64,000 bases of DNA, taken from contig SBGP01000106.1 of assembly GCA_006226595.1 (NCBI GenBank), positions 62,001-126,000 of the forward strand. Direction: 5' to 3'. Of this stretch, positions 1-8,553 are shown piece by piece. Within the stretch, counting starts at the first letter, position 1. Every line of letters begins with the position of its first letter. This DNA comes from Deltaproteobacteria bacterium. GTDB taxonomy: Bacteria > Myxococcota_A > UBA796 > GCA-2862545. A program made the translations under genes and the position numbers. Below the pieces are notes generated by a model, which did not search any database, was not told where the DNA came from, and saw only the letters and a program-made list of their open reading frames with translations.

Positions 1-30
1 ATGTCCCGGTACAGTCCCCGGGGGCCCGGC

Positions 31-741
31 ATGACGCGTGAGGCCCTGGTCGTTGGAGGCTCTGGCGGCATTGGCGCGGCCATCGCGCGACGCCTCGCCG
101 AGGACCATCACGTGCGGCTCACCTACGCCGGACGCGCCGAGGCTGCGGGCGAAGTGGTGCGCTCGATCGAGGAATCAGGCGGATCCGCGGAGGCTGTTCA
201 GCTCTCGCTACCCGACGGTGAGCTCGTGCTCGGGGACCGCCTGGACACCGTCGTGTTCGCCGCTGGCGCCGACATCGGACAGCCCTACGTGTCGGAGCTC
301 GACCCGGCGGAGCTGCGGGCCGCGGTAGACCTCGAGGTGCATGGCTTGATGGCGGTCATTCGTGTGTGTTTGCCCATGCTGCGCGGATCCAGGGGTTCGT
401 TCACCCTGGTCTCCAGTGCCGGTATCCGCCGTTTTCCGCCTGGGGACGTGCTCAGCGTCGCGCCCAAGGCTGCCGGCGAGGCGTTGATCAGGGCGGTGGC
501 CCGCGAAGAAGGCCGGCATGGGGTTCGAGCGAACGCGGTGGCCGTCGGCGTGGTGGAGGCGGGCATCTTTCACCGCATCGACTGGGAGCCTGCCTGGATC
601 GAGGCGGCGAAAAAGGCCATTCCACTCAGGCATTTCGGTCGAGCAGAGGACGTCGCGGAGGCGGTCGCGTTCCTCGCGAGTGACCGCGCCGCGTACGTGA
701 CTGGTCAAATGCTCCACGTCGATGGCGGATTCACCGTGTGA
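31..741 (+). CDS. SDR-family oxidoreductase, catalytic Tyr apparently replaced
   Basis: Short-chain dehydrogenase/reductase-like protein of about 236 residues with a Rossmann fold. The N-terminal nucleotide-binding motif GGSGGIG and the C-terminal VTGQMLHVDGGFTV block are both typical of FabG-like SDRs. The start at 31 places the glycine motif at the usual distance from the N-terminus; an ATG at position 1 is also in frame, and the gene may extend beyond the window edge. The active-site Ser (LVSSAG) and Lys (APKAA) are visible. The Tyr of YxxxK is replaced by Ser (SVAPK), so ordinary SDR catalysis is doubtful. The substrate is unknown. Confidence 0.85.
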   Translation: MTREALVVGGSGGIGAAIARRLAEDHHVRLTYAGRAEAAGEVVRSIEESGGSAEAVQLSLPDGELVLGDRLDTVVFAAGADIGQPYVSELDPAELRAAVDLEVHGLMAVIRVCLPMLRGSRGSFTLVSSAGIRRFPPGDVLSVAPKAAGEALIRAVAREEGRHGVRANAVAVGVVEAGIFHRIDWEPAWIEAAKKAIPLRHFGRAEDVAEAVAFLASDRAAYVTGQMLHVDGGFTV

Positions 742-746
742 TCCCG

Positions 747-767
747 ATCGTGGACACTGTCCACGAT
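747..767. promoter_or_regulatory. 21-bp perfect palindrome, possible operator
   Basis: ATCGTGGACA-C-TGTCCACGAT is a perfect inverted repeat with 10-base arms just after the SDR stop. A second, looser inverted repeat (GTCATGC ... GCATGAC, 809-835) follows in the same 183-bp gap before the VWA lipoprotein gene. There is no T-run after either, so a protein-binding site is at least as likely as a terminator. Confidence 0.4.
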
Positions 768-924
768 GGTACATGTCCATGTGGCACAGAACGATCGGAG
801 ATCCGCCTGTCATGCGGATCTGTCACTGGCATGACGGCTGCATGTCACTCGTGTGTCGGGCCGTGATGGCTCGTGATGGCCCCGCCTGCGATTTCCGCGT
901 CATAATGGGGTCAAGAGGATCGAG

Positions 925-1830
925 ATGCTCCGCTTCGCCCTGCCCTTTGCCCTGGTCGCCTGCGCCCCCGAATACGGTGCGATGACGTCCACGGTGAGCG
1001 ATTCGGCCCCCGCGGTTTCCGACTCCCTCCCCTCGGGTGAGTCTGCCGAGCTCCCGCAAGTCGACACCTTGGAGGCATGCGCCCAGCCCGAGAGTGGCGT
1101 GCCGTTCACGCCGGTCGAGGTGAACGTCCACATCCTCCTCGACATCAGCTCGTCGATGACCGGTGAGCGCTGGGACGAGCTGCTCGGCTTCGGGCGTCAG
1201 CTCAAGCACGAGGACCCGAGCGCCCGCATCGGCCTGTCCATGTTCCCCGTCGACGGCTACTGCGGCGCTGGCGAGCCGGTGGTCGTGGCCGGCGAGTACG
1301 ACGACAGCCTGGCGGTGTCGGATGCGGTGTACTTCACCCGCCCGGCCGGGGCGACCCCCATGGGTGCGGCCATCGACGCGCTCGTCGGTCGTCCCGAGCT
1401 GCAGACGGCGGACCGCGACCACGCGGTGCTGCTCATCACCGACGGGGTCGAGAGCTGCGACGGGGACCCCGCGGATGCCATCCGCGCGCTCGTGTCCCAG
1501 GAACAGGCCGTGAGCCTACGCATCATGGGCATCGGAACCTTCGCGCACACCGAGGCGGCGCTCCAGGAGCTTGCCGACCTCGCCGCGCCGACGACCTCGA
1601 ACACCGACCTGCTCACCGCCGCCACCGGCGATGAGGTCCGCGCGCTGTTCGACGAGATGTCGACCAGCTGCCGCTTCGAGGTCGACGAGCCCGTCTCCGA
1701 GGTCGAGCTCGACGGCGCTTCCGTCGGTGACTTCAGCTACGACCCCGTGCTCGGTCAGGTCCAGCTCTCGCCGGCCTCCTGCGAGGCCTACCGCGAGAGC
1801 CCCTGCAAGAGCCTGGCCTTCCGCCGCTGA
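925..1830 (+). CDS. VWA-domain lipoprotein
   Basis: A 301-residue exported lipoprotein. The signal peptide ends in the lipobox LVAC (lipidated Cys13), followed by an acidic Ser/Thr-rich linker. A von Willebrand factor A domain starts near residue 65. Its MIDAS metal site is recognisable as DISSS (Asp73), the Thr of GATPMG and the Asp of LITDGVE, so divalent-metal-dependent ligand binding is plausible. Several C-terminal cysteines could form disulfides in the envelope. It is transcribed alone; the next gene is convergent and only a few bases away. The ligand is unknown. Confidence 0.85.
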   Translation: MLRFALPFALVACAPEYGAMTSTVSDSAPAVSDSLPSGESAELPQVDTLEACAQPESGVPFTPVEVNVHILLDISSSMTGERWDELLGFGRQLKHEDPSARIGLSMFPVDGYCGAGEPVVVAGEYDDSLAVSDAVYFTRPAGATPMGAAIDALVGRPELQTADRDHAVLLITDGVESCDGDPADAIRALVSQEQAVSLRIMGIGTFAHTEAALQELADLAAPTTSNTDLLTAATGDEVRALFDEMSTSCRFEVDEPVSEVELDGASVGDFSYDPVLGQVQLSPASCEAYRESPCKSLAFRR

Positions 1831-2670
1831 TCAGCGCTCGTCGAGGGCGTCGCGCAGCGCGGGCCAGTGGTCCAGCCAGCGCGGTCGCGCTTCGGCGGCG
1901 AGCGTGATGGTGGCCTCCTCGCCGAGTCCACGACGGGCGATGGCAGCGAGCGCGGGATGCAGCTCCCCCACCGATGGCGGCAGCTGCGTCAGGTCCGTGG
2001 CCTCGATCGCGGTGATCGCAGCTGCCCAGTCCTGTTCCCGGAGGGCGAGCATCACCTCGGCATGCCGCACGTAGGCCTCGGCTTCCGCTCCGCGCACGTG
2101 CGCACGTGCGAAGTCCAGCTCGTCGCGTGCCTCGGCGAGCCGCCCGAGCACGATCAGGCACATCGCTCGACCCTGGGCATGGAGGCCGGCCGTGCGCCGG
2201 TACGCCAGGGTCTCGAGCCACCCGCTGTCGCGCACCCGCTCCATCAGCAGCCACGCCAGCTCGGGGTCTCCCTGGGACAGGCGGACGACGCCCAGGGTCT
2301 GGAGCACTGGAATCCGCGTCGCCGGCGTGGCGAGGCGGTACCCCAGGCACCCGCGAAGCAGGGTCTCGGCCTCGTCGAGCTGCTTGGCGCGCACGAGGAC
2401 CACCGCGCGGCGCAGCGATCGGAGCACGGCGAACCATACCCCGACCTGCCACAGCGACAGCGCGACCAGCGGCATCGCGGCGATCACGAGGAACACGCCG
2501 CTGAACACGAGCGGCAGCAGCAGCCACCATGGCGGCGTGCCGTGGCGCCAGTTGACGAGAGTGAACACCGCGACGATCACCCAGCCGATTAGCGGGGTCA
2601 CCGGCAGCAATCGCGTGAGGCGTGCCGTCCACGGCGGGTCGATGCGCAGCCTCAGCGCCGGGTCCTTCAC
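1831..2670 (-). CDS. membrane-anchored hypothetical protein with TPR-like helices
   Basis: About 279 residues. The GTG start at 2670 overlaps the stop of the Rieske gene as GTGA, which indicates translational coupling. Two hydrophobic segments near residues 25-41 and 48-75 are followed by a roughly 200-residue Ala/Leu/Arg-rich helical region with TPR-like spacing (AKQLDEAETLLRGCLGY, LGRLAEARDELDFARAHV). No catalytic motif is visible. The operon position suggests a partner or scaffold for the upstream oxygenase, but this rests on context only. Confidence 0.7.
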   Translation of the reverse strand: MKDPALRLRIDPPWTARLTRLLPVTPLIGWVIVAVFTLVNWRHGTPPWWLLLPLVFSGVFLVIAAMPLVALSLWQVGVWFAVLRSLRRAVVLVRAKQLDEAETLLRGCLGYRLATPATRIPVLQTLGVVRLSQGDPELAWLLMERVRDSGWLETLAYRRTAGLHAQGRAMCLIVLGRLAEARDELDFARAHVRGAEAEAYVRHAEVMLALREQDWAAAITAIEATDLTQLPPSVGELHPALAAIARRGLGEEATITLAAEARPRWLDHWPALRDALDER

Positions 2671-3599
2671 GCCTCGTCGTCCTTGTGCAGCTCGGCGTGG
2701 CGCCAGCGGCGGAAGGCGATGATCGGGCCGTCGCTCTTCACGAGCATCTCCCCGTTCTTGTGGTCGCCGCGGATGGGCCGCTGAGTGAGGACCACCCGCT
2801 TGTCCTGCGCGAGGATGTAGCGGTTGACCCAGTTCATGGCCCAGGCGACGAGCGGTCCGAGCACGGGTAGCGCCACCATGCGCTGGTAGTAGCGGATGTA
2901 GATGTGCGTGTGCTCTTCGTCGATGGGTACGAAGACGACGACGATCCACCCGCGGCCGCCAATGCGATTGCGCCAGAGGTTCGGGCCGACGAGCTCGATG
3001 AAGAAGTCGCCCAGGTCCTGGTTGGCGAGGCTGGCGCGAATGCGGGAGCCTTCGACCCGCGTGTCGACCACCATCTCCTCCTTCACCGCGCGTCCGATGG
3101 TGTTGGCGTGCACGAAGGGCAGGTGGGTGAAGTCGAGCTGGTTCTCGGCGGCGCGGGTCCAGTGCACCGGCCAGGTCTCGTCGAAGCCCGCCCAGTAGAA
3201 GCGCTCGTCGGGCTCCTCGGGGTCGGCGAACCACGGAAGTTCGGGCAGCTCGTCGCGCGGCTCGCCCCACCACAGCCAGATGAAGTCGCGGGCCTCGCGG
3301 GCGACGAAGGCCTCGGGTCCGTAGCCCTTGGGCGGAGGCTGGTCTCCTTGGGCGGGGATGCGCGTGCACTGCCCATCCGGACGGAACAGGAAGCCGTGGA
3401 ACGGGCACTCGATGCATCCGTCGACGACCTTGCCGGCCGAGAGCGAGGCGCCGCGGTGGGGGCAGCGGTCGTCCGTCACCGCGATGCCGTCGTCGGTGCG
3501 CCACAGCACCAGGTCGCGCCCGAAGCGCTTGAGCGCCAGCGGTCTACCCCGCTTCAGCTCGGCGGAGGTGGCGATGGCGTACCAGTAGTCACGAACCAT
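2667..3599 (-). CDS. Rieske non-heme iron oxygenase, alpha-subunit type
   Basis: A 310-residue oxygenase. The N-terminal Rieske [2Fe-2S] domain has CPHRG (Cys46, His48) and CPFHG (Cys65, His68). The C-terminal domain carries the mononuclear-iron histidine motif DFTHLPFVH. The architecture matches ring-hydroxylating or O-demethylating oxygenases such as VanA-like enzymes, which take electrons from a separate reductase. No reductase is adjacent; an FprA-like reductase lies about 56 kb away. It starts at ATG 3599, overlaps the preceding gene by about 11 bp and is coupled to the downstream TPR-like gene. The substrate cannot be inferred. Confidence 0.9.
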   Translation of the reverse strand: MVRDYWYAIATSAELKRGRPLALKRFGRDLVLWRTDDGIAVTDDRCPHRGASLSAGKVVDGCIECPFHGFLFRPDGQCTRIPAQGDQPPPKGYGPEAFVAREARDFIWLWWGEPRDELPELPWFADPEEPDERFYWAGFDETWPVHWTRAAENQLDFTHLPFVHANTIGRAVKEEMVVDTRVEGSRIRASLANQDLGDFFIELVGPNLWRNRIGGRGWIVVVFVPIDEEHTHIYIRYYQRMVALPVLGPLVAWAMNWVNRYILAQDKRVVLTQRPIRGDHKNGEMLVKSDGPIIAFRRWRHAELHKDDEA

Positions 3600-4368
3600 G
3601 ACCCCTCCACGTGAGCTGACCGACGAAGCCGATCTCCGCGGTCCCAGCCACCAGCTGCACCCAGGGTAGCTGCAGGCCGGCGTCGAAGGACCAGCCCCGA
3701 CCGTAGTCGGTGCGCAGCCAGTGGCGGGTCGCGACGGGCACGGCGTCGGTGAGCAGCTCGAGCTCGGTGCCGAGCGACAGTGGACCGCTGGCCAGCGGGT
3801 TTACCCACGCCACGCCGAGGTTCGCCATGGGCGCCGGAGGCCACAGGCTGCGCTCGTCGGTGCTGAAGCGGCGAATGACCCCTGCCCCACCACGAAAGTG
3901 CAGCCAGCCGTCGTCGGCGAGGTGCAGGCTGGTCTCGACCACGTACAGGAGCTCGAGCGCGGGGCGTGACTCCGCTGCAACCAGGGCCCAGGCGCCTTCC
4001 GGGGCGGCGAAGCGCGTGGGCAGGGCTATCTCGAGGCCCCAGGAGTTCGTCGCCACCCGGCGGCCCTCCTCGGTCGTCGCCTCGCCCCACAATCGGGCGG
4101 CGAGTCGCACCTGGCCTGCGGCGAGGTCCTGCGATCCGTGGTCCCAGTGGTGCACCGTCGGCAGCTCGGCCTCGAAGGCCAGCGGGATGCGGGCGATGCG
4201 CACCGGGACCTGCACGTCGAGGAGCAGCTGGTGGGTGCCGTCCGGGCCGCGCTCGCGCACGACCCACGCGTCCCGAAGGCGAACCTCCGGATCGGGCACG
4301 CCCGAGTCCAGGCGCAGGCCGCCCGGGGCTGCAGCGAGCGCCGCGCCGATCAGTACTGCAGGAACCAC
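3589..4368 (-). CDS. exported hypothetical protein, possible beta-rich envelope protein
   Basis: About 259 residues. The GTG start at 4368 is chosen because it begins a short hydrophobic signal-like segment (VVPAVLIGAALAAAPGG) and overlaps the upstream gene's stop by 19 bp. The rest is rich in alternating hydrophobic/polar strands with many Trp and Tyr, as in small outer-membrane or periplasmic beta proteins. No recognised domain. It is the middle member of a four-gene minus-strand run with the VanX-like peptidase upstream and the Rieske oxygenase downstream. Confidence 0.65.
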   Translation of the reverse strand: MVPAVLIGAALAAAPGGLRLDSGVPDPEVRLRDAWVVRERGPDGTHQLLLDVQVPVRIARIPLAFEAELPTVHHWDHGSQDLAAGQVRLAARLWGEATTEEGRRVATNSWGLEIALPTRFAAPEGAWALVAAESRPALELLYVVETSLHLADDGWLHFRGGAGVIRRFSTDERSLWPPAPMANLGVAWVNPLASGPLSLGTELELLTDAVPVATRHWLRTDYGRGWSFDAGLQLPWVQLVAGTAEIGFVGQLTWRGHGS

Positions 4369-5567
4369 GTGGCTTCCGTGGGGCCCTCGGCGGCAGGGAA
4401 CGCCAGCCCGGTGAGGGCGGAGACCACGCACTGGCCCTCGGCGTTGGGGGCCGCGGACACCGAGGTGACCTTGCCTTCCGGGGCGATAGCGATCTTCACC
4501 GCCATGATGCGGGTCGGGTTCTCGGCGTCGATGCACGGCGCGAGCGCGTCGGGGTTCGCCGCCACCGTCGCGTCGATCTGGGCCAGGGACAGGCCGCCGG
4601 CGGCCGCGGGCTTGCCGGTGGCGTCGAGCTGCAGCGGCACCGCCTCGATGCCGACGATCTCCATGTCGGGCGCGAGCACCTGCTCCTGGATCTGAGCGTC
4701 GGGGATGGTCAGCGACAGGCCGCGGTTGAGGGCGTCGACCCGCTCGGCATCCATGCCCTCACACGCGGCGAAGGCCACGGTGCGCGGCATCTCGTAGCCC
4801 GGGACGTTCCAGCCTTCCGGACCCGACCAGCTCCCTTCCTCCGGCTCGAAGCAGCCGTAGGGCACGTCGCGAGGCTTGGGGCGCGGGTCCATCTCGAAGG
4901 AGAAGTGCCACCACTCCTTCCAGTAGTAGGCCCAGCCGTGGGCCTCCATCGCCGCCTTGAGCTTGAGGCGGTTGTCGAGGGCGGTGCCCTCGGCGTTCTT
5001 GGTGTGGGACGCCTCGGAGAGCGTGTCCCACGGGGTGCCCATGTCGAGGGGCTCGCCGGTCGCGAGGTCGACGAGGGTCAGGTCGATGGTGTTGCCGCGG
5101 TTGTGTCCGGAGACGCGGGCGATGTACCCGTTGTCGAGCAGGAACACCTGGTCGGTGCGCTCGGCCCACGCGACCATGCCGAGCGTGCCGCGTCGCGGGC
5201 GGTAGGCGTCATAGACGAGCAGCCCGAGGCCCTGGTCGGCGAGGTCCGCCTGTACCTTGACCAGCGCGTCGGCCGGCTCCTTCAGCAGCCAGGCGCCCGG
5301 CGCGCCGTAGCCGGGGAGCGGAGCCTCGGTGAAGTTGTTGGCGGTGTGGTAGCGGATCTCCGTGCGGATGCCCGGGATGTGCGCGGTGAGGTCGACCCAG
5401 CCTTCCGGCGGGGTGTTCACGAACTCGGCCGGCAGGTACGGCTTCGGCGCTGGCGGCGCCGGTGGCGGGGCGGGTGCCTCGACGACGGGCTCGGGCGCGG
5501 GCTCGGCGGGGGGCGGCGGAGATCCGCACGCGAGCAGGGCGAGGACGGGGAGGATGCGGGTCAGCAT
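4350..5567 (-). CDS. VanX-like D-Ala-D-Ala dipeptidase lipoprotein with AgmX/PglI-like C-terminal domain
   Basis: A 405-residue lipoprotein (lipobox LLAC, Cys14) with a Pro/Ala/Glu-rich linker. Residues about 50-230 form a VanX/DdpX-type zinc dipeptidase: Arg123 in YDAYRPR, SGHNRGNTID (His155, Asp162) and EWWH (Glu218, His221). These match the zinc ligands and catalytic base of D-Ala-D-Ala dipeptidases. The last ~110 residues (APCIDAE ... EGKVTSVSA ... GQCVVSALTGLAFP) resemble the AgmX/PglI C-terminal domain of myxobacteria. The combination suggests a cell-wall peptidase held at a membrane site rather than a vancomycin-resistance enzyme; no VanHA genes are present. Confidence 0.85.
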   Translation of the reverse strand: MLTRILPVLALLACGSPPPPAEPAPEPVVEAPAPPPAPPAPKPYLPAEFVNTPPEGWVDLTAHIPGIRTEIRYHTANNFTEAPLPGYGAPGAWLLKEPADALVKVQADLADQGLGLLVYDAYRPRRGTLGMVAWAERTDQVFLLDNGYIARVSGHNRGNTIDLTLVDLATGEPLDMGTPWDTLSEASHTKNAEGTALDNRLKLKAAMEAHGWAYYWKEWWHFSFEMDPRPKPRDVPYGCFEPEEGSWSGPEGWNVPGYEMPRTVAFAACEGMDAERVDALNRGLSLTIPDAQIQEQVLAPDMEIVGIEAVPLQLDATGKPAAAGGLSLAQIDATVAANPDALAPCIDAENPTRIMAVKIAIAPEGKVTSVSAAPNAEGQCVVSALTGLAFPAAEGPTEATWFLQY

Positions 5568-5686
5568 GGGCGGCACTCTAACGCTGTCGGAGGTGTTCGC
5601 GGCGTTTCGCGCGAAGGGCTGGGACACTGCATGCCAGCGGACGGGTCGGCGCCAGTGGTTAGGCCAACGGCAGACACGGAGTCCGC

Positions 5687-6544
5687 ATGTTGCCTCGAAG
5701 CCTGACCTTGCTGGCGCTCGTCGCCTGTGCCCCCGACCCCGCGGCACACGATGAAGTCACGGTCGCGAACCCGGCGCGGACCCGGGCCGCCGAGGGGCGC
5801 GCGCGACTCGAGGCCAGCGAGGCGGGTCAGCTGATCCTCGCTTCGATCGACGCACATGGGGGGCTCGATGCGTGGTACGGCAGCGGCGCGCTCGGCTTCG
5901 AGTACGACTATCGGCCGGTGAGCGGCACGCGGGTGCGACGCACGCGGCAGACGGTGGACCTCCTCACGGCGCGGGCCGTGCACGAGGCCATCGAGCCCGC
6001 CGAGGGCGTGTTCGCCTTCGATGGCGAGCAGGCGTGGACCACGCTCGACCCCGATCCCTTCCCGGCTCGCTTCTGGGCGCTGACGCCGTACTACTTCGTG
6101 GGCCTGCCCTTTGTGCTCTCGGACCCGGGCGTGCACTTCGAGCTCGTCGACGACGACCCCGTGGACATGGGCCTTGCCAAGAGTCAGGCGGTGCGGGTCA
6201 CCTTCGGCGAGGACATCGGGGATGCGCCCGACGACTACTACGTCGTGTACGTCGCCGAGTCGGACAAGCGACTGCTGGCTACCCGCTATGTCGTCTCCTA
6301 CCAGCCGTTCTTCGCGGGCAAGGAGGTCACCCACTCCCCCGAGAAGCTGCTCGTGTACAGCGAGCTCACGCCGGTGGGGCCGCTGACCCTTCCCAGTCGG
6401 CACACGACCTACGCCATCGAGGACGGTGTGCGCGGCGAGCTCGTCACCCACGCGACGGTGTCGGACTTCGAGTACGGCGCGGTGCTCGACGAGGCCCAGC
6501 TGGCGATGCCCGAGGGCGCGCACCTCGACACCAGCCTCGACTGA
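5687..6544 (+). CDS. lipoprotein, LolA-like/DUF6503-like
   Basis: A 285-residue lipoprotein with lipobox LVAC soon after the start, divergent from the VanX-like gene. The mature part begins with a helix (GQLILASIDAHGGLDAWYG) and then long antiparallel strands. This layout is common in LolA/LolB-fold proteins and in the DUF6503-type family, which I suggest only by resemblance. Such folds bind hydrophobic or lipid ligands at the envelope. No catalytic residues are evident. Confidence 0.75.
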   Translation: MLPRSLTLLALVACAPDPAAHDEVTVANPARTRAAEGRARLEASEAGQLILASIDAHGGLDAWYGSGALGFEYDYRPVSGTRVRRTRQTVDLLTARAVHEAIEPAEGVFAFDGEQAWTTLDPDPFPARFWALTPYYFVGLPFVLSDPGVHFELVDDDPVDMGLAKSQAVRVTFGEDIGDAPDDYYVVYVAESDKRLLATRYVVSYQPFFAGKEVTHSPEKLLVYSELTPVGPLTLPSRHTTYAIEDGVRGELVTHATVSDFEYGAVLDEAQLAMPEGAHLDTSLD

Positions 6545-6595
6545 GGGCGGCGGCGCCGTTCGCGGAATACAGGGGTGCACTGCCCGGAGGCGTGC

Positions 6596-6934
6596 ATGTC
6601 CACCAACCTCGGCGACCTCCTGCGCGGCCTAGGCCTCGAAGGCAACGCCACGCCCGAGACCCCCGCCGAGCCCGAGGCTCCCGCCACCCCCGAGGAGCCC
6701 GGCTTCGCGAACAAGGTGGTGCTGCGCGTGTCCCGCAAGGGACGCGGGGGCCGCACGGTCACCCTGATCCAGGGTGTGACGGAGGGGCGCGAGGCGCTCG
6801 CGAAGACGCTGCGCAAGCGACTGGGGCTCGGCGTGAAGGCCGAGGGTGACGAGCTCGTGGTGCAGGGAGATCAGCGCGATCGGCTCGAGCCCGTGCTCGT
6901 GGAGCTTGGCGTGGGACGCATCGTCCGCGGCTGA
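6596..6934 (+). CDS. SUI1/YciH-family translation-initiation-factor-like protein
   Basis: A 112-residue protein. The start at 6596 is preferred because a CGGAGG ribosome-binding site precedes it. An N-terminal Ala/Pro/Glu-rich tail of about 40 residues is followed by an eIF1/SUI1 domain: KVVLRVSRKGRGGRTVTLI, then a Lys/Arg-rich helix and the VQGDQRDRL segment typical of YciH. Bacterial YciH proteins bind the small ribosomal subunit and affect initiation fidelity. It appears monocistronic and is followed by a parS site. Confidence 0.85.
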   Translation: MSTNLGDLLRGLGLEGNATPETPAEPEAPATPEEPGFANKVVLRVSRKGRGGRTVTLIQGVTEGREALAKTLRKRLGLGVKAEGDELVVQGDQRDRLEPVLVELGVGRIVRG

Positions 6935-6985
6935 TCCGAAGCAGTCGAATCGACGAAGATGCCGCAGTGATGAGGGTCGTCGACC

Positions 6986-6999
6986 GTTCCACGTGGAAC
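6986..6999. other. parS site 1
   Basis: Perfect palindrome GTTCCACGTGGAAC between the stop of the SUI1-like gene and the end of the convergent DUF2314 gene. It matches the ParB/Spo0J recognition sequence and is the leftmost copy, about 18 kb from parAB. Confidence 0.85.
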
Positions 7000-7003
7000 G
7001 CGG

Positions 7004-8203
7004 CTAGAGGCCGAGCTCCGCGAGCGGCTCCTCGCACAGCACCCCGGTGTACAGCTCGAGGAAGCGTCGCTTGTCGTCGCTCACGCGGGCGTGCTGAAGG
7101 CGCATCGTGAACCCGCCGATCAGCGCGCCATGCCGGATGATCGCCCAGTCCTGGACCTCGTCGGGGCCAACGCTCAGGTGGCTTCCCGCGGCGATGCCGA
7201 GCTCGGGGGGCATCTCGAAGACCTGCGCGACGACTGCCTCTCCATCGACCCGCTCGGCGAGGAGCCAGAAGAAGCCGCTATGTTCGCCGTTCGCGAGGCG
7301 CACCTTGACGATCGGCCGCCCGAAGCCGAAGCGTCCCTGGACGAACGCGATGAAGCGCGGCCAGGTGGCGCGGGCCTGCGCGACGGCCTCGCGGACCTCC
7401 GGATCGTCGCTGGCGATGGCCATCATCAGCGGTCCGTCTTCCGGCTCGTCGATGCCCAGAGGCTGGGGCGTGGGGGCCATGAACCAGCGTCCGTGCGGGT
7501 TGTTCATCGGCGAGTCCTCCGGGTATCCGAAGGGCTGGTGGATGAGCTCGTGGACGGTGTCGTGGAGGTCGGTCGCGAACAGCTCGCCGGCGCTGGCGGC
7601 CTGGCCGAGCAGCTGGCGCTGGTTGAGCGCGGTGAGGATCTCGGGAAGCCGCTCGGGACGCAGGGTGCTGGGGGCCGCGGCATCCGGCAGACCGAAGTGG
7701 TGCATGCCGCACGAGAAGCAGGCCTTTCGGCCGCCGACCAGGGTGACGAGCAGGTCGTAGGCGGCGAGCGTGGTGCCGAGCGCGGCGTGGGCCCGCCACT
7801 TGTCGGCCTCGTGGGCGACGCCGGCGGACTCGATCTTCACCGCGTAGCCGCCAGCGTCGAGCAGGTGGGTCACGAAACCGAGCAGCGCGCGCGCCTCGTC
7901 GGGACCGGCCGGGGCGAGCAGGTAGATCGCACTCTGGTGGTCGTCGATCGCGGCGAGGGTCTCGGGTGACAAGCGCCCCTGGCCCGCGTACTCGAAGGCC
8001 TCGCGCATCGACGGATGCGGCCCCTGCATGTCCACGCGAAAGGCCTTGCGGGTGGGGACGTGCATCATCGCGGGCCCGGCGATCAGGTACTCGGGCATCG
8101 CGCCGCGACCCGCTTCGATCGACGCCTTGATCAGGTCCTGGGGGCCCTCCCAGGGTCCAGGCACGCACACGATGATCTGGGCTTCGCTCACGGCATCCTC
8201 CAC
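7004..8203 (-). CDS. DUF2314 C-terminal domain protein
   Basis: About 399 residues, cytoplasmic. The GTG start at 8203 is favoured by an AGGAGGAG sequence six bases upstream on the minus strand. The first ~270 residues are an uncharacterised domain with Cys/His-rich FSCGMHH and an ATDLHDTVHELIH helix, possibly DUF4261-like. The last ~110 residues match DUF2314 (RPIVKVRLANGEHSGFFWL ... VQDWAIIRHGALIGGFTM). DUF2314 proteins have no firm function; immunity-like roles have been suggested for related families. No toxin gene is adjacent. Confidence 0.75.
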   Translation of the reverse strand: MEDAVSEAQIIVCVPGPWEGPQDLIKASIEAGRGAMPEYLIAGPAMMHVPTRKAFRVDMQGPHPSMREAFEYAGQGRLSPETLAAIDDHQSAIYLLAPAGPDEARALLGFVTHLLDAGGYAVKIESAGVAHEADKWRAHAALGTTLAAYDLLVTLVGGRKACFSCGMHHFGLPDAAAPSTLRPERLPEILTALNQRQLLGQAASAGELFATDLHDTVHELIHQPFGYPEDSPMNNPHGRWFMAPTPQPLGIDEPEDGPLMMAIASDDPEVREAVAQARATWPRFIAFVQGRFGFGRPIVKVRLANGEHSGFFWLLAERVDGEAVVAQVFEMPPELGIAAGSHLSVGPDEVQDWAIIRHGALIGGFTMRLQHARVSDDKRRFLELYTGVLCEEPLAELGL

Positions 8204-8322
8204 GACGCTCCTCCTGCATATCGCCTTGGCCTTCGGGGGCGAATCCGCGGGCCGGCTCGAGTTGAAAGCGTGTTTCAAAAGTCTGAATAGACATGGTTTA
8301 AGCTTGCTGATTGCGCATGTGT

Positions 8323-8505
8323 GGTCTGACCCCGCAGGGGGGTCAGACCCTGCTCGGGGGTCAGACCCTGCTCGGGGGTCAGACCCTGCTCGGGGGTCAG
8401 ACCCCGCTCGGGGGTCAGACCCCGCCCGGGGGTCAGACCCTGCTCGGGGGTCAGACCCTGCTCGGGGGTCAGACCGCGCAGAGGGGTCAGACCCCGCTCG
8501 GGACC
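8323..8505. repeat. 18-bp tandem repeat array (GGGGTCAGACC) with inverted first copy
   Basis: Nine direct copies of an 18-bp unit built on GGGGTCAGACC(C/G)(T/C)GCTCG occur with exact 18-bp spacing (GTCAGACC at 8342, 8360, 8378 ... 8486). An inverted copy, GGTCTGACCCC, sits at 8323, so the left end can fold as an 11-bp hairpin (GGTCTGACCCC-GCA-GGGGGGTCAGACC). The array fills the gap between two divergent genes, starting about 120 bp upstream of the DUF2314 protein start and ending about 50 bp before the CHRD lipoprotein start. The palindromic core recalls REP-type elements; no transposase is nearby. Confidence 0.9.
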
Positions 8506-8553
8506 GAGCGGGCGCATGCCCTCGTCGCGAGTCACATTGCGATGGGAGGCTCG

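Noticed and set aside
8323-8505. CRISPR-like array
   Set aside because: Units are contiguous 18-mers with no variable spacers and no cas genes nearby; it is a tandem repeat.
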